Below are positions 1 to 9,397 of a stretch of DNA of 55,164 bases, in pieces. The stretch is from Chloroflexota bacterium (GTDB lineage: Bacteria; Chloroflexota; Dehalococcoidia; Lucifugimonadales; UBA3495), in NCBI GenBank assembly GCA_022573285.1, contig JACZUF010000019.1, forward strand, positions 1 through 55,164. Reading direction: 5' to 3'. Position 1 is the first letter of the stretch. Each line of letters begins with the position of its first letter. The notes below the pieces were generated by a model, which did not search any database, was not told where the DNA came from, and saw only the letters and a program-made list of their open reading frames with translations. The translations under genes were made by a program, and so were the position numbers.

Positions 1-120
1 AACCAACGGTTTGCTGAGCTCGTGCGGGCGTATAATAATACCCCACGTAAATGCCTCGGCTTTCTCACTCCAGCCGAGGTATTCTGGAATCAAGTGTTGC
101 ACTTCAAATGTGAATCCACA
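1..120 (+). pseudogene. IS30-family transposase, 3' end remnant
   Basis: The frame that is open from base 1 reads NNTPRKCLGFLTPAEVF and then LHFKCEST, which is the C-terminal signature of IS30-family DDE transposases. The rest of the gene lies left of the window, so I cannot tell whether a full copy exists there. The frame runs on past the usual family end into a dispersed inverted repeat (118-150) and non-homologous sequence, so the original stop codon seems lost. No IS terminal inverted repeat is visible next to it. Most likely a decayed insertion-sequence end. Confidence 0.75.
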
Positions 121-150
121 TTCCGGCCTTCGCCGGAACGACGGGATGAT
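118..150. repeat. Dispersed inverted repeat, CGAAGGCCGGAAT family
   Basis: The core ATTCCGGCCTTCGCCGGAA is the reverse complement of the repeat at 32751-32785 and 32955-32990 and of the degenerate copies at 54078-54265. It is palindromic (CCGGC and GCCGG arms around TTCG) and directly abuts the IS30 remnant. Confidence 0.7.
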
Positions 151-187
151 GGCCGATACGTGTTAATTTGGGCGGCTTTCGATCAAA

Positions 188-1606
188 CTAGTCCACCGGC
201 CCTCCCAGGGGTGTGGTTGGGCCCTCACAGGGCAGGAATTTGCCGTAGCCCGGTTGCTGTTCCAGCCGGCCTTGGTTCAACAGCACCTGGCCCCGCAGCA
301 GGGTCATCCACGGCCTGCCGGTGACCTTCCAGCCCTCAAACAGGGTATAACCCGCGTTGCTGTGGTGGTCCTTGGCGGTCACCACCCGGTCGGCGCCGGG
401 ATCCAGAATCAACAAGTCGGCGTCTGACCCCGCCTGAATCACGCCCTTCCGGGGATACAGGCCGAAGATACGCGCCGGGTTCTCCGACATCACCCTGGCC
501 AGCCACCAGATGGGGAAGCCACGCTTCACCACGCCTTCGCTGTACATCAACGGGACCACGGTCTCTATTCCGGGAGAGCCAAAGGGCACCGGCGCCCCGT
601 CGGGGGTCACGAAGATGTTGTCCCAGCCAGGCTTTTTCAGCTCCTCCGGGTGGGGCGAATGGTCGCTGCCCACCAGAGAGATCTGGCCCTGCCTCAGGCC
701 GCTCCACAGCGCGTCCCGGTCCGGCCCATCTTCGGGCCGGAGAGGGGGCCCAATCTTGGCCAATGGGCCGACCTTCGCCATCTCGGCGTCCGACAACAGC
801 AGGTATTGGGGGCAGGTCTCGGTCCAGACCTTCTGGCCTTGGGCCTGGGCCAGCTTGATCCGCTCCAGGCCCAGTTGGGTGCTCAGGTGCACCACGTAGG
901 TGGGACAACCGGTGGCGGCCCCCATCTTGATGGCCCGGTTGATGGCCTCTTCCTCGGCCCAGTCGGGACAGGCGGCGGGAAAGTCCTCCGGATGGGTGTG
1001 GCCCTCCGCGATGAGCTTGTTCTCCAAGTACTCGATGATGTTGCCACTCTCGCAGTGCAGTTGCAGAACACCGCCGCCCTTGGCCACCATCTCCATGGCG
1101 TTGCAGATGTAATCGTCGTCGCACATCCGGCCGGGCCGCTTCTTGTAGGTCATGAACATCTTGAAGGACTTCACCCCCAGTTCCATGGCCTGGGGCAGGG
1201 AAGCTAATATGCCGGGCCGGTTCTGCAGGATGAAGTGGAACCCAAAATCCACCAGCGCCGCCGCCCCAACTTCTTCCTGGATGCGGCGGACAGCCTGGTC
1301 CAGGGTCTCGTCTCCCTCCAGAGCGTAATTGCCGAAAGGGACCAGGGTGGTCAGCCCGGCGTGGGCCGCCGCCAGCGCCCCCAGGGCGTAGTCGTCGTGT
1401 CCATCCAGATGCACGTGGGAATCGATCAGCCCCGGCAGGACGAACTTGCCCTCGGCGTCGATGTACCGGTCAGCCTGGGGAAGCAGGTGTTCCGGGCCGA
1501 CGGCCGCGATCTTTTCTCCCTTGATCGCCACCGCGGCGTCCAGTACCTGGGATGAGGTAACCACCTTCCCGCCCCGTACGATTGTATCGACCCGCGCTTC
1601 CGCCAT
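188..1606 (-). CDS. Dihydropyrimidinase / hydantoinase-family amidohydrolase
   Basis: Metal-dependent cyclic amidohydrolase of 472 residues, the usual size for D-hydantoinase and dihydropyrimidinase, which open the ring of hydantoins or dihydropyrimidines. All binuclear-site ligands are visible: HVH at 64-66, the lysine expected to be carboxylated (K149 in FKMFMTYK), H184 in LHCES, H240 in VVHLS and D315 in GSDHSPH. I chose the ATG at 1606 because GGGAGG lies just upstream and the family N-terminus starts there; the frame extends 25 codons further without a Shine-Dalgarno site. It is divergent from the SDR at 1781, with mirror-image promoters between them. Substrate (hydantoin, dihydropyrimidine or N-acyl amino acid) cannot be decided from sequence. 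Confidence 0.9.
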   Translation of the reverse strand: MAEARVDTIVRGGKVVTSSQVLDAAVAIKGEKIAAVGPEHLLPQADRYIDAEGKFVLPGLIDSHVHLDGHDDYALGALAAAHAGLTTLVPFGNYALEGDETLDQAVRRIQEEVGAAALVDFGFHFILQNRPGILASLPQAMELGVKSFKMFMTYKKRPGRMCDDDYICNAMEMVAKGGGVLQLHCESGNIIEYLENKLIAEGHTHPEDFPAACPDWAEEEAINRAIKMGAATGCPTYVVHLSTQLGLERIKLAQAQGQKVWTETCPQYLLLSDAEMAKVGPLAKIGPPLRPEDGPDRDALWSGLRQGQISLVGSDHSPHPEELKKPGWDNIFVTPDGAPVPFGSPGIETVVPLMYSEGVVKRGFPIWWLARVMSENPARIFGLYPRKGVIQAGSDADLLILDPGADRVVTAKDHHSNAGYTLFEGWKVTGRPWMTLLRGQVLLNQGRLEQQPGYGKFLPCEGPTTPLGGPVD

Positions 1607-1652
1607 ATTGTGCCTCCCGCCGGTGATTAAAGCCTGTTCCGAAGTTGCCGGG

Positions 1653-1681
1653 AGTGTAATCTGGGCTGGATGGGCTGTCAA
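1653..1681 (-). promoter_or_regulatory. Sigma70-type promoter for the hydantoinase gene
   Basis: On the minus strand TTGACA (1681-1676) is followed after 17 nt by TACACT (1658-1653), about 47 nt upstream of the start codon at 1606. It mirrors the divergent SDR promoter, sharing TTGACAGCCC at the -35 end and TACACTC at the -10 end. Confidence 0.7.
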
Positions 1682-1695
1682 TGGAAGCCGATTCG

Positions 1696-1724
1696 TTGAC
1701 AGCCCTATTGGGCGCGGCTACACT
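1696..1724 (+). promoter_or_regulatory. Sigma70-type promoter for the SDR gene
   Basis: TTGACA (1696-1701), a 17-nt spacer and TACACT (1719-1724) precede the SDR start by 57 nt. The two divergent promoters are 15 bp apart between their -35 boxes, so both genes could be controlled from this spot. Confidence 0.7.
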
Positions 1725-1780
1725 CGCCCAAACGGCTCCCCGGACTCTTCGCCGCCGATATTTGTCGCCTGGAGGTTGTT

Positions 1781-2563
1781 ATGCAATTGCAAGATAAAAT
1801 CGCCCTGGTCACCGGCGCCGGCCGGGGCATGGGCCGGGCAATCTCCCTGCAATTGGCCGAAGCGGGCGCCAACGTCGCCGTGTCGGACATCGACGCTTCC
1901 ACCGCGGAGGACACCGCGGTGGCGGTGAAACAACTGGGACGGGAGAGCATCGCCCTTCCCGCCGACATGGGCGATCTCAACGATATCGACCGCATGTTTC
2001 GGCAGGCCAAAGACGCCTTCGGCCGGATCGACATCGTGGTGAACAATGCCGGGGTTACCAAGTACCTGGACATCATGGACGTGCGGGAAGAGGACTGGGA
2101 CCGCATACACCGGGTCAACGCCAAGGGTGTGTTTTTCTGCATGCAACGGGCGGCCCGGGAGCTCATCGAACAGGGACAAGGAGGCCGGATCATCAACATA
2201 GCCTCCATCGCCGGAAAGGGCTACGCCGGCACCTCCAACGCAGCCTACGCCGCCAGCAAGGGCGCGGTGATCTCCATGACCCACATTGCGGCGCTGCAGC
2301 TCGGACAGTACGACATCAACGTGAACGCCATCTGTCCCGGATCGACGCTGACCGCCATGGCGGCGGAGACCATGACCGGACGGGCCGAACGGTCCGGCCA
2401 GTCCATGCGGGAGCTGGAGGAGGCCCGGGACGCCAGAATCCCCATCGGTAGACCCAACGACCCGGAAGACATCGCGGCCATGGCGGTGTTCCTGGCGGGG
2501 CCGGGAGCCCGGAACATCACCGGCCAGGCGTTCAACGTGGATGGCGGACTGGTGATGCATTAG
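1781..2563 (+). CDS. Short-chain dehydrogenase/reductase (classical SDR)
   Basis: NAD(P)-dependent oxidoreductase of 260 residues, typical for classical SDRs. The cofactor motif TGAGRGMG is at 11-18 with an acidic residue after strand 2 (SDID, near 36), which favours NAD over NADP. NNAG is at 88-91, and the catalytic triad is S142, Y156 and K160 (YAASK). The C-terminal ITGQAFNVDGG is the usual substrate-side tail. The ATG is preceded by GGAGG. The divergent hydantoinase and similar promoters suggest shared expression, but the substrate is not predictable. Annotators would often call this a 3-oxoacyl-ACP reductase FabG homologue; I see no fatty-acid genes nearby to support that. Confidence 0.93.
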   Translation: MQLQDKIALVTGAGRGMGRAISLQLAEAGANVAVSDIDASTAEDTAVAVKQLGRESIALPADMGDLNDIDRMFRQAKDAFGRIDIVVNNAGVTKYLDIMDVREEDWDRIHRVNAKGVFFCMQRAARELIEQGQGGRIINIASIAGKGYAGTSNAAYAASKGAVISMTHIAALQLGQYDINVNAICPGSTLTAMAAETMTGRAERSGQSMRELEEARDARIPIGRPNDPEDIAAMAVFLAGPGARNITGQAFNVDGGLVMH

Positions 2564-2658
2564 GCGTCCATTTGACGCCAAACCGCAGGACTTGCCCCTT
2601 AGACCACCGCCCGATGCCTGATAAAATATAGTTTTACCGGGTATTGGGAGGGGCGGCG

Positions 2659-3915
2659 GTGGACCTACGGCCGAAAGTCGTCTTTATCTTGGTTTTGGCG
2701 GTGCTTCTTGCGGCATTGGGGGCCAATTCGGCCACCGGAGCGGCGTCCGCCAATCTTGCCGCGTTTCTCGACGTTACTCCAAAAAACGCGGTCCCCAATC
2801 AAACGGTGGTCCTGTTCGGAAACGGGTTCACTCCGGCAACGGTCGAGGGCGGGGCTGCCCTGTCTGGGGCCCACCAGATCACCGGGCAGGACGCCAGCGT
2901 CATCACCATCAACGGCGCCCTGCTCACTTCGCCCAATGTCACTTATCCCATCAACTTCGACACCTTGGGCGGTTGGGCTGCCTCCATTATCATCCCCGTT
3001 ACCCTTGAGATCGTCGCCGGAGGCCCAGTCCAGATCACAGCGGTCGATGACCAAGGGATAACGCAGACGACTCAGGTCGCCATCAAGACTCCCACCATCA
3101 GCTTGGACCCAGAATCCGGCAGACGGGGTTCGGCCCTGTCCATAACCGGCGAGGGGTTCCAGGCTTCCAATACCGCCACCGCAACAAACATCCAGGTGTC
3201 CATCACCTACTCCGGGACCCAGTTGGACGTGGTCTCGCCGAATTTTCGCGGCGAAATCGATGCCACGGTGCAGGTCCCCGCGACGGCCGACACCCTCTCA
3301 AGCAACATAGTCCGGGCAACCATAGTGGGTTTCAACCGGTTCGCGTTCGCCTTTCATACTGTGTCCGGGGCCAGCATCAACGTTTCGCCCACCGCCGGAC
3401 AGCCCGGCAGCGTGGTGACCATAACCGGCGAAGGCTTCCCGGCCAACATCGTCGTATCGAGCACCAGAGCGGGCAACATCTCGGTGTCGGGCTCGACGGC
3501 GCCGGTCACGGACAATGACGGAAAGTTCGTTTCGTTCTTCTATATGCCGCTGTTTTCACCGGGAGTCCAGACTATCACGGCCACGGCGGGGGGAATCACC
3601 GCAGTCAATAGTTTTACCGTGATCGCAGGCGTAGCGGCCGTCCAGCCGCTACCCACTCCCGAACCTACCATCCTGGCCGCTCAGGCCCTGCGGTCGCTGA
3701 CCCAAGGCGATAATCTGATCCGAGTGTGGGCCTTCGACAACAATGCCAAACGTTGGACGTTCTTTGACCCCCGCCCGGCCTTCGCCAAAGCCAACACCAT
3801 CAGAATCATGGAGCCTGGACGCGTCTACTGGTTGAGGCTCAACAGGGTTCAATCGACGGCGCTCAACGGCAAAGCAGTGTTCCTGTACGAGGGTTGGAAC
3901 CTGGTCCCTTGGTGA
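2659..3915 (+). CDS. Secreted IPT/TIG-domain protein with GWNL-type C-terminal domain
   Basis: Predicted exported protein of 418 residues. An N-terminal signal peptide (hydrophobic VVFILVLAVLLAALG then ANSATGA) is followed by three Ig-like IPT/TIG units recognisable from ITG[E/Q]GF-type motifs: near 35-50 (NQTVVLFGNGF), 160-170 (GSALSITGEGF) and 255-265 (GSVVTITGEGF). The last 80 residues form a separate domain with VWAFDNNAKRWTFFDPRP, VYWLRL and GWNLVPW, a C-terminal module I associate with Chloroflexota surface proteins. GTG at 2659 is chosen over TTG at 2644 because GGGAGGGG sits just upstream of it. Probably surface-associated with a binding or structural role; no enzymatic motif seen. 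A terminator follows. Confidence 0.75.
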   Translation: MDLRPKVVFILVLAVLLAALGANSATGAASANLAAFLDVTPKNAVPNQTVVLFGNGFTPATVEGGAALSGAHQITGQDASVITINGALLTSPNVTYPINFDTLGGWAASIIIPVTLEIVAGGPVQITAVDDQGITQTTQVAIKTPTISLDPESGRRGSALSITGEGFQASNTATATNIQVSITYSGTQLDVVSPNFRGEIDATVQVPATADTLSSNIVRATIVGFNRFAFAFHTVSGASINVSPTAGQPGSVVTITGEGFPANIVVSSTRAGNISVSGSTAPVTDNDGKFVSFFYMPLFSPGVQTITATAGGITAVNSFTVIAGVAAVQPLPTPEPTILAAQALRSLTQGDNLIRVWAFDNNAKRWTFFDPRPAFAKANTIRIMEPGRVYWLRLNRVQSTALNGKAVFLYEGWNLVPW

Positions 3916-3978
3916 CCAAGGGGACGGACTAGCGCGGCATGAGCCGCTATGGGATAATGTAATCCCAAGCGCGAACAT

Positions 3979-4008
3979 GGCCCGGCAGGTTGTGGTCCGG
4001 GCTTTTTT
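3979..4008 (+). terminator. Rho-independent terminator after the IPT/TIG gene
   Basis: GCCCGG (3980-3985) and CCGGGC (3997-4002) form a stem followed directly by six T residues. Confidence 0.8.
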
Positions 4009-4044
4009 GTTAAGCGGCGTGACCTCCGAATAGGTACCTCGCAC

Positions 4045-4290
4045 ATGGAACTCAACGTAAGACTATTCGCCTTATACCGGGAACGGGCCGGCCGAAGCAG
4101 CATTCCGGTGGCCGTCCCGGACGGGGCGACGGTGGCGGACCTCACCGCCGAGGTGCGGCGGCAACTCCCGAACCTGGCGCCGCCCGAGGTTAAGATCGTG
4201 GTGGCGGTGAACGCCGATTACGCCGATTCCGACATCGTCCTGCAACCCGGCGACGATGTCTGCCTCATTCCACCGGTAAGCGGGGGTTAA
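4045..4290 (+). CDS. moaD: Molybdopterin synthase sulfur-carrier subunit MoaD
   Basis: Ubiquitin-fold protein of 81 residues that carries the thiocarboxylate sulfur used by molybdopterin synthase to make the molybdenum-cofactor dithiolene. The MoaD core is visible (MELNVRLFALYRERAG, then PDGATVADL), and the protein ends VSGG, the terminal Gly-Gly that is adenylated and thiolated. It lies 17 nt upstream of moaE, its catalytic partner, so the two form an operon. No other moa or moe genes are in the window. The start has only a weak Shine-Dalgarno sequence. Confidence 0.93.
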   Translation: MELNVRLFALYRERAGRSSIPVAVPDGATVADLTAEVRRQLPNLAPPEVKIVVAVNADYADSDIVLQPGDDVCLIPPVSGG

Positions 4291-4307
4291 CCCCGGGGGC
4301 TAATGCA

Positions 4308-4766
4308 ATGATAGAGTTGACCTACGACACCCTTGACCCGGAGAAGACAACCGCCAAGGTGCGCCGCGACACGAACGGCGCCGTGGTGACCTTTTTGGGG
4401 ACCACCAGGGATAATTTCGAAGGAAAGACGGTGCTGACCTTGGAGTACGAAGCCTTCGATGAGATGGCGCTCAAGAAGTTGGAAGAGGTGCGCCAGGAAT
4501 TGATGGCCGAGTTCGGCCTGGAACAGGTGGCCATCAGCCACCGCATCGGGATGGTCGGCATCGGGGAGATCAGCCTGGTGGTGGCCGTCGGTTCGCCCCA
4601 CCGTAAAGATGCCTTCTCCGCCTGTCACAAGGCCGTAGACCGTATCAAAGAAGTGGTCCCCATCTGGAAGAAAGAGGTCTACCAGGACGGCTCTCGCTGG
4701 GTGGCCTGCGAAACCCACGAATTCGCGGCCCCGGACCAGGCGTCGGCCGGAAGCCACGCCCACTAA
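4308..4766 (+). CDS. moaE: Molybdopterin synthase catalytic subunit MoaE
   Basis: Large subunit of molybdopterin synthase (152 residues, normal size), which converts precursor Z (cPMP) to molybdopterin using sulfur from MoaD. Family landmarks are GAVVTFLGTTRDN (near 24-36), LEYEAFDEMA (near 46-55), VGSPHRKDAF (near 96-105) and PIWKKEVYQDGSRWV (near 122-136), which contains the catalytic lysines. It follows moaD in an apparent two-gene operon. The last 15 residues after the WVACE segment are a variable tail. Confidence 0.95.
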   Translation: MIELTYDTLDPEKTTAKVRRDTNGAVVTFLGTTRDNFEGKTVLTLEYEAFDEMALKKLEEVRQELMAEFGLEQVAISHRIGMVGIGEISLVVAVGSPHRKDAFSACHKAVDRIKEVVPIWKKEVYQDGSRWVACETHEFAAPDQASAGSHAH

Positions 4767-4810
4767 GGTTTACTCGTACCTGGCCGCAAAAATCAGCGTT
4801 ACTAATTCCG

Positions 4811-4873
4811 CTCGTGGTGAGCTTGTCGAACCACCTAATATGCGCCCTTCGACAGGCTCAGGGTGAGCGGATG
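4811..4873. repeat. Dispersed inverted repeat (TTCGACAGGCTCAGGGTGAG type)
   Basis: GGTGAGCTTGTCGAACCACC (4816-4835) faces CCTTCGACAGGCTCAGGGTG (4856-4875), giving an imperfect inverted repeat between the convergent moaE and radA genes. The first arm is identical, in reverse complement, to 40791-40810, so this is a dispersed family. Confidence 0.7.
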
Positions 4874-4902
4874 AGCGTAACGGTGTTTTCTGAAAGTAGG
4901 TA

Positions 4903-6339
4903 CTAGCCCGCTTCCAGCGCCGCCTCGGCTCCCCAGGCCCCGTCTCCGGAACGGTCTTTGGATAGGACCGCGTTGACCGCCTGCCGCAGCGTCCTCACTC
5001 CGGTGGCCTTCATGCCCGGTGGCACCGTCAGACCTTCCAAACACGATTCCGGCAAGATGCATCTCTTCAAACCCAACCGCGCGGCCTCCATAACCCTCCG
5101 CTGCGCTTGGGAGACGGCTCGTATCTCAGCGCTCAAGCCGACCTCGCCAAAGGCGAACATCCCGGGGTCCAGCGGGCAGTTGTAGAGACTGGACGCCATG
5201 GCCAGCACCAAGGCGAGGTCCGCCGCCGGCTCGCCGATTTTGAAGCCGCCGGCCACGTTTACGATGATGTCCTGACCGGACAACTCCAGTCCGGCGCGGC
5301 GGGAAGCCACCGCCGCCAGCATGAGGAGGCGGTTGTAGTCGAAGCCGTTGGCGACTCGGCGCGGTGCGGGAAGTTGGGAAGGCGATGTCAGGGCCTGGAC
5401 CTCCAAGAGCAACGCGCGGCTGCCCTCCACCACCGGCGTCAGGGCCGCTCCAATGGACCCCCCAGCCCGTTGCGACAGCAAGGCTCTGGACGGGTCGGAC
5501 ACGTCGGTAAGGCCCCGTTCGGTCATCTCGAACACGCCAACCTCGGTGGTGGCGCCGAAGCGGTTCTTGCCGGCCCGCAGTACCCGGTAGCCCCCGTCCT
5601 CTTGGGACTCCAGATACAGGACCACGTCCACCATGTGTTCCAGGACCCTGGGCCCGGCCAAAGAGCCGTCTTTGGTCATGTGCCCCGAGACGAACACCGG
5701 TGTGCCGCTGGCCTTGGCCCACCGGAGCAGCCGCAGGCCGGCCTCCCGCACCTGTCCCACGCTGCCGGGGCCAGACGTTTCGTCGTCACTGTATAACGTC
5801 TGGATGGAGTCGACGATGGCCAGGCCGGGCCTTATTGAGTCCAACTTCTCGATGACCGCCGCAAGGTCGGTCTCGGGCAGCATCAACACTCCCTCGCCGG
5901 CAAATCCCAGACGGTCTGAACGCAGTTTTATCTGCTGCGGTGACTCCTCGCCGCTGACATATAGGACCTTTTTGCCCTTGGCGGCCGCGTATTGGGCCAG
6001 TTGCAGCAACAGGGTCGATTTGCCGACGCCCGGCTCTCCGGCGAGCAGGACCACCGACCCGGGGACCACTCCGCCGCCCAACACGCGGTTCAGTTCGGAG
6101 GAGGGGAGAGGGTCTCGTGGTTGATCAGCGGTGGAGATGGAGGAAAGTTCGACCACGTCGATCGACTGGCCGGCAAGCCACCCCGGGCGGCCTTTCGCTG
6201 CCGGGACCACGGCGGTCTCCACCAGGGGGCTTTGGGAGCCGCATCCTTGGGCCGGGCAAAAACCCATCCACTTGGGGCTTTCGTTCCCGCAAGACGGGCA
6301 CATGAACACTGTCCGCTGCCGGTCCTTCACCTTAGCCAC
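4903..6339 (-). CDS. radA: DNA repair protein RadA (Sms)
   Basis: RecA-like ATPase of 478 residues that acts in homologous recombination, processing branched intermediates. Domain order is standard: an N-terminal C4 zinc finger (C14, C17, C28, C33), a RecA core with Walker A GEPGVGKST at 101-108, the RadA-specific KNRFG motif at 258-262, and a C-terminal Lon-protease-like domain from about 290. The start is GTG at 6339 behind a GAGGTGA Shine-Dalgarno; no in-frame ATG is better placed. It lies downstream of clpC on the same strand, separated by a strong clpC terminator. The clpC-radA order is common in Gram-positive-type genomes. Confidence 0.96.
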   Translation of the reverse strand: MAKVKDRQRTVFMCPSCGNESPKWMGFCPAQGCGSQSPLVETAVVPAAKGRPGWLAGQSIDVVELSSISTADQPRDPLPSSELNRVLGGGVVPGSVVLLAGEPGVGKSTLLLQLAQYAAAKGKKVLYVSGEESPQQIKLRSDRLGFAGEGVLMLPETDLAAVIEKLDSIRPGLAIVDSIQTLYSDDETSGPGSVGQVREAGLRLLRWAKASGTPVFVSGHMTKDGSLAGPRVLEHMVDVVLYLESQEDGGYRVLRAGKNRFGATTEVGVFEMTERGLTDVSDPSRALLSQRAGGSIGAALTPVVEGSRALLLEVQALTSPSQLPAPRRVANGFDYNRLLMLAAVASRRAGLELSGQDIIVNVAGGFKIGEPAADLALVLAMASSLYNCPLDPGMFAFGEVGLSAEIRAVSQAQRRVMEAARLGLKRCILPESCLEGLTVPPGMKATGVRTLRQAVNAVLSKDRSGDGAWGAEAALEAG

Positions 6340-6387
6340 ACCGCATCACCTCATTTAGGATCGCGCAGGGTCGCGGCAATTATAACA

Positions 6388-6419
6388 ACAGAAGGCCCCA
6401 CAGTCGTGGGGCCTTCTGT
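6388..6419 (-). terminator. Rho-independent terminator of clpC
   Basis: A perfect 14-bp stem (arm AGAAGGCCCCAC and its complement) closes a 4-nt loop; on the minus strand it runs into TTGTTATAATT. It separates clpC from radA. Confidence 0.85.
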
Positions 6420-6457
6420 CAGTCGTTCCGTGAATTTTTCGCCGGGGCCAGCCGGTG

Positions 6458-8998
6458 TTAGTCGGCGGTGGCAACCGGCTCGGCTTCCGCTTCGGGCTCG
6501 GCCTTCGCCTCGGCCTTGGCCTTGGCCTTGGCCCTGGGTTTGGGCTTGGCCTTGGCTTTCTTGGAGGTGATCTTGATGGCGTTGTCTTCCAAGTCAATCA
6601 TGGCAACGTCGCCTGCCACCAACTGCTTGCTGAGCACCTCGTCGGACAGGTTGTCTTCGATCTCGTCCTGGATCAGTCTCCGCAGTGGCCGGGCGCCCAG
6701 GACCGGGTCGAAGCCCTTTTCTCCCAGGTAGGCCTTGGCCGCATCGGACAACTCCAGGTCGATCTCCTTTTCCTTCAGTTCACCGCGGACTTGGTTCATC
6801 ATCAGGTCCACGATCTCCAGAATCTCGTCCCTGGTGAGTTGGTGGAACACCACGGTGGAATCGATCCGGTTCAGGAACTCAGGACGGAAGAATTTCTTGA
6901 CTTCATCCATCACCTTATCTTTCATCCGCCCGTAGGCGCTCGCATCGGTCTGGGCGTCGCTGGACTTGGACGAGAAACCGAGGGCGGTCTCCCGCTTGAT
7001 CAAGTCCGAGCCCAAGTTGCTGGTCATGATCAATATCGAGTTCCGGAAGTCCACCTTCCTGCCCCGGGCGTCGGTCAAGGTGCCGGAGTCGAAGATCTGC
7101 AGAAGGATGTTGAAAACCTCTGGGTGGGCCTTTTCAATCTCGTCGAGAAGCACGGCGCAGTAGTTCTTGCGCCGGACCCCCTCAGTCAACTGGCCGCCCT
7201 CGTCGTAACCGACGTATCCGGGAGGGGCTCCGATCAAACGGGCGACGGTGTGCCGTTCCTGGAACTCAGACATGTCCAGGCGGATCATATTGTCTTCATC
7301 GCCGAACATGAATTCGGCCAGGGCGCGGACCAGTTCGGTCTTGCCCACGCCGGTGGGCCCAAGGAACATGAACACGCCGATGGGACGGCGGGAGTCCTTA
7401 AGACCGGCCCGGGCGCGCCGCACCGACTTGGAGACGCTGATGATGGCCTCGTCCTGCCCGATGATCCGCTTATGCAGTTCCGCTTCCATCTGGAGGAGCC
7501 GCTCGGTCTCCTCTTCCGCCAGCCGGGTCACCGGAATCCCGGTCCACATGCTGACAACTTCCGCGATATCTTCCTCGGTGACGACCCGGCGCTCTTTGTG
7601 CTCGCCTTCTTGCCATTCCTTCTCAAGGGTATCCAGGTTCTCGTTCTGCCGCAGTTCCCGGTCGCGAAGTTCCGCCGCCTCCTCGTATTGTTGAGAGGCG
7701 ATGGCCTCGTCCTTCTCTTTGCGAACCTGTTCCAGCACCTGCATGGCGTCTTTCACCGACGCCGGAGTGACGCTGCCGCGCAGCCTTACCCGGGAGCCGG
7801 CCTCGTCGATCAGGTCGATGGCCTTGTCCGGCAGGAACCGGTCCGGGATGTAGCGCTGGGCCAGGGTGGCCGCGCTGCGGATGGCTTCGTCGGTGATGTC
7901 TACCTTGTGGTGGTCCTCATACTTGCTCCTGATGCCCATCAAGATCGCGACAGTGTCTTCGTTGGAGGGCTCTTCAACCCGGACGGGCTGCAGGCGGCGC
8001 TCCAAGGCCGGGTCCCGCTCGACATACTTCCGGTAGTCGTCCAACGTAGTGGCCCCGATACATTGAATCTCGCCGCGGGCCAGTGAGGGCTTCAGTATGT
8101 TGGAGGCGTCAACCGCGCCTTCGGCGGCGCCGGCGCCGACTATCGTATGAATCTCGTCGATGAAAAGCACGCAGTTGCCGGCGGTCTTGATCTCTTCGAT
8201 GACCTTCTTCAACCGCTCTTCGAATTCGCCGCGGTACTTGGTGCCCGCCACCAGGGCGCCCATGTCCAGGGTGACCAGGCGCTTGCCCTGGAGGGTGTCG
8301 GGGACCTCGCCTTTGCTGATCAGTTGGGCCAGCGCCTCGACGATGGCCGTCTTGCCAACGCCCGGCTCGCCCACCAGAACGGGGTTGTTCTTGGTGCGGC
8401 GGCTGAGGATCTGCACCATCCGCTGGATCTCTTTTTCCCGGCCGATGACCGGGTCCAGTTTATCTGCTTTGGCGGCAACGGTTAGGTCGATGCCCAGTTG
8501 GTCAAGGGTTGGAGTCTTGGAGGTGGACCGGCCGCCTTGGGCGCCGGCGCTGGAGGTATGGCTCAGTATGCGGTGGGTCTCGGCCCGGACCTTGTCCAGG
8601 GTCACGCCCAAGCTTTCCAGGACGCCCGCGGCCACGCCTTCGCCTTCACGCAGTAGACCGATGAGCAAGTGCTCCGTTCCGATATAGGTGTGGTTCATCC
8701 GTCGTGCTTCATCGACGGCCAACTCCACGACCTTCTTCGCACGGGGTGTGAGACCGATCTCTCCCTGGGCCGGCTTTTCGCCGCGGCCAATGATGAACTC
8801 GACAGCCGACCGGACCTTGCTCAGGTCCACGGACAGGCTGGAGAGCACCCGGGCAGCAACGCCCTCGGTCTCGCGGACCAGACCGAGCAGGATATGCTCG
8901 GTGCCGATGTAGTTATGGTTAAACCGCTGCGCCTCTTCTTGGGCCAGCGATAGTACCCGCCGTGCGCGTTCGGAGAACTTCTCGAATCTACTGCCCAT
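6458..8998 (-). CDS. clpC: ATP-dependent Clp protease ATP-binding subunit ClpC
   Basis: Hsp100 unfoldase of 846 residues that feeds substrates to ClpP. A double Clp-N repeat spans about 1-145, the first AAA module has Walker A GEPGVGKT at 210-217, a UVR motif (about 428-449) lies in the middle linker, and the second AAA module has GPTGVGKT at 547-554. This order with the UVR motif separates ClpC from ClpB and ClpA. The C-terminal tail after about 806 is low-complexity K/A/P/E-rich ([19 protein letters not shown]). AGGAG precedes the ATG. A strong promoter at 9199-9227 gives a leader near 190 nt. No ctsR, mcsA or mcsB genes accompany it, so the classic Firmicutes control circuit is not visible. 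Confidence 0.97.
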   Translation of the reverse strand: MGSRFEKFSERARRVLSLAQEEAQRFNHNYIGTEHILLGLVRETEGVAARVLSSLSVDLSKVRSAVEFIIGRGEKPAQGEIGLTPRAKKVVELAVDEARRMNHTYIGTEHLLIGLLREGEGVAAGVLESLGVTLDKVRAETHRILSHTSSAGAQGGRSTSKTPTLDQLGIDLTVAAKADKLDPVIGREKEIQRMVQILSRRTKNNPVLVGEPGVGKTAIVEALAQLISKGEVPDTLQGKRLVTLDMGALVAGTKYRGEFEERLKKVIEEIKTAGNCVLFIDEIHTIVGAGAAEGAVDASNILKPSLARGEIQCIGATTLDDYRKYVERDPALERRLQPVRVEEPSNEDTVAILMGIRSKYEDHHKVDITDEAIRSAATLAQRYIPDRFLPDKAIDLIDEAGSRVRLRGSVTPASVKDAMQVLEQVRKEKDEAIASQQYEEAAELRDRELRQNENLDTLEKEWQEGEHKERRVVTEEDIAEVVSMWTGIPVTRLAEEETERLLQMEAELHKRIIGQDEAIISVSKSVRRARAGLKDSRRPIGVFMFLGPTGVGKTELVRALAEFMFGDEDNMIRLDMSEFQERHTVARLIGAPPGYVGYDEGGQLTEGVRRKNYCAVLLDEIEKAHPEVFNILLQIFDSGTLTDARGRKVDFRNSILIMTSNLGSDLIKRETALGFSSKSSDAQTDASAYGRMKDKVMDEVKKFFRPEFLNRIDSTVVFHQLTRDEILEIVDLMMNQVRGELKEKEIDLELSDAAKAYLGEKGFDPVLGARPLRRLIQDEIEDNLSDEVLSKQLVAGDVAMIDLEDNAIKITSKKAKAKPKPRAKAKAKAEAKAEPEAEAEPVATAD

Positions 8999-8999
8999 A

Positions 9000-9397
9000 T
9001 TATCGCTCCTGATGGGAGTAAGGTGAGGAACCTGCTTTCAACCGGGTTCCTTATGAGAACGGCTTGCCACCTACGGGACGCCTGCCACATCGGCGCTGTT
9101 AACACCCGGTGGCGGAGGGGGGAACCTGTGGGCCGGTCCCGTTCGTGGAGGGGATGGGGCCTAACAGGGATTCCACCCTAGTGGCCCTCGTGCATCCAAT
9201 TATATTTGAGGCCTAGCTAACTGTAAAGGCTCAACAACGCAGTTAATCTGCTAGATGCGCGTACCCAGCCGGACCAGAAATGCAAGGACAGACCGGCTTG
9301 GACCGGGATGGAAGAGGGTCCCTCTGGCTGGATTCACCGGGGCCGTAGACTGGGAAAGTGCAGCAAGTGTGGGGGCTTCTTTTAAGTGGATATACCT
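9000..9397. other. Intergenic region, clpC leader and promoter only
   Basis: About 400 bp between clpC and the 5S gene. Apart from the promoter at 9199-9227 I see no supported gene or RNA; the long clpC leader has no hairpin I can assign to a known regulator. Confidence 0.5.
9199..9227 (-). promoter_or_regulatory. Strong sigma70-type promoter for clpC
   Basis: On the minus strand TTTACA (9227-9222), exactly 17 nt, then the perfect -10 TATAAT (9204-9199). It lies between the 5S gene and clpC and reads toward clpC. Confidence 0.8.

Noticed and set aside
650..1207. Long antisense frames inside the hydantoinase, ClpC, DnaE, GMC and RadA genes
   Set aside because: High-GC third-position shadows of strongly supported genes; no Shine-Dalgarno sites and no family motifs.
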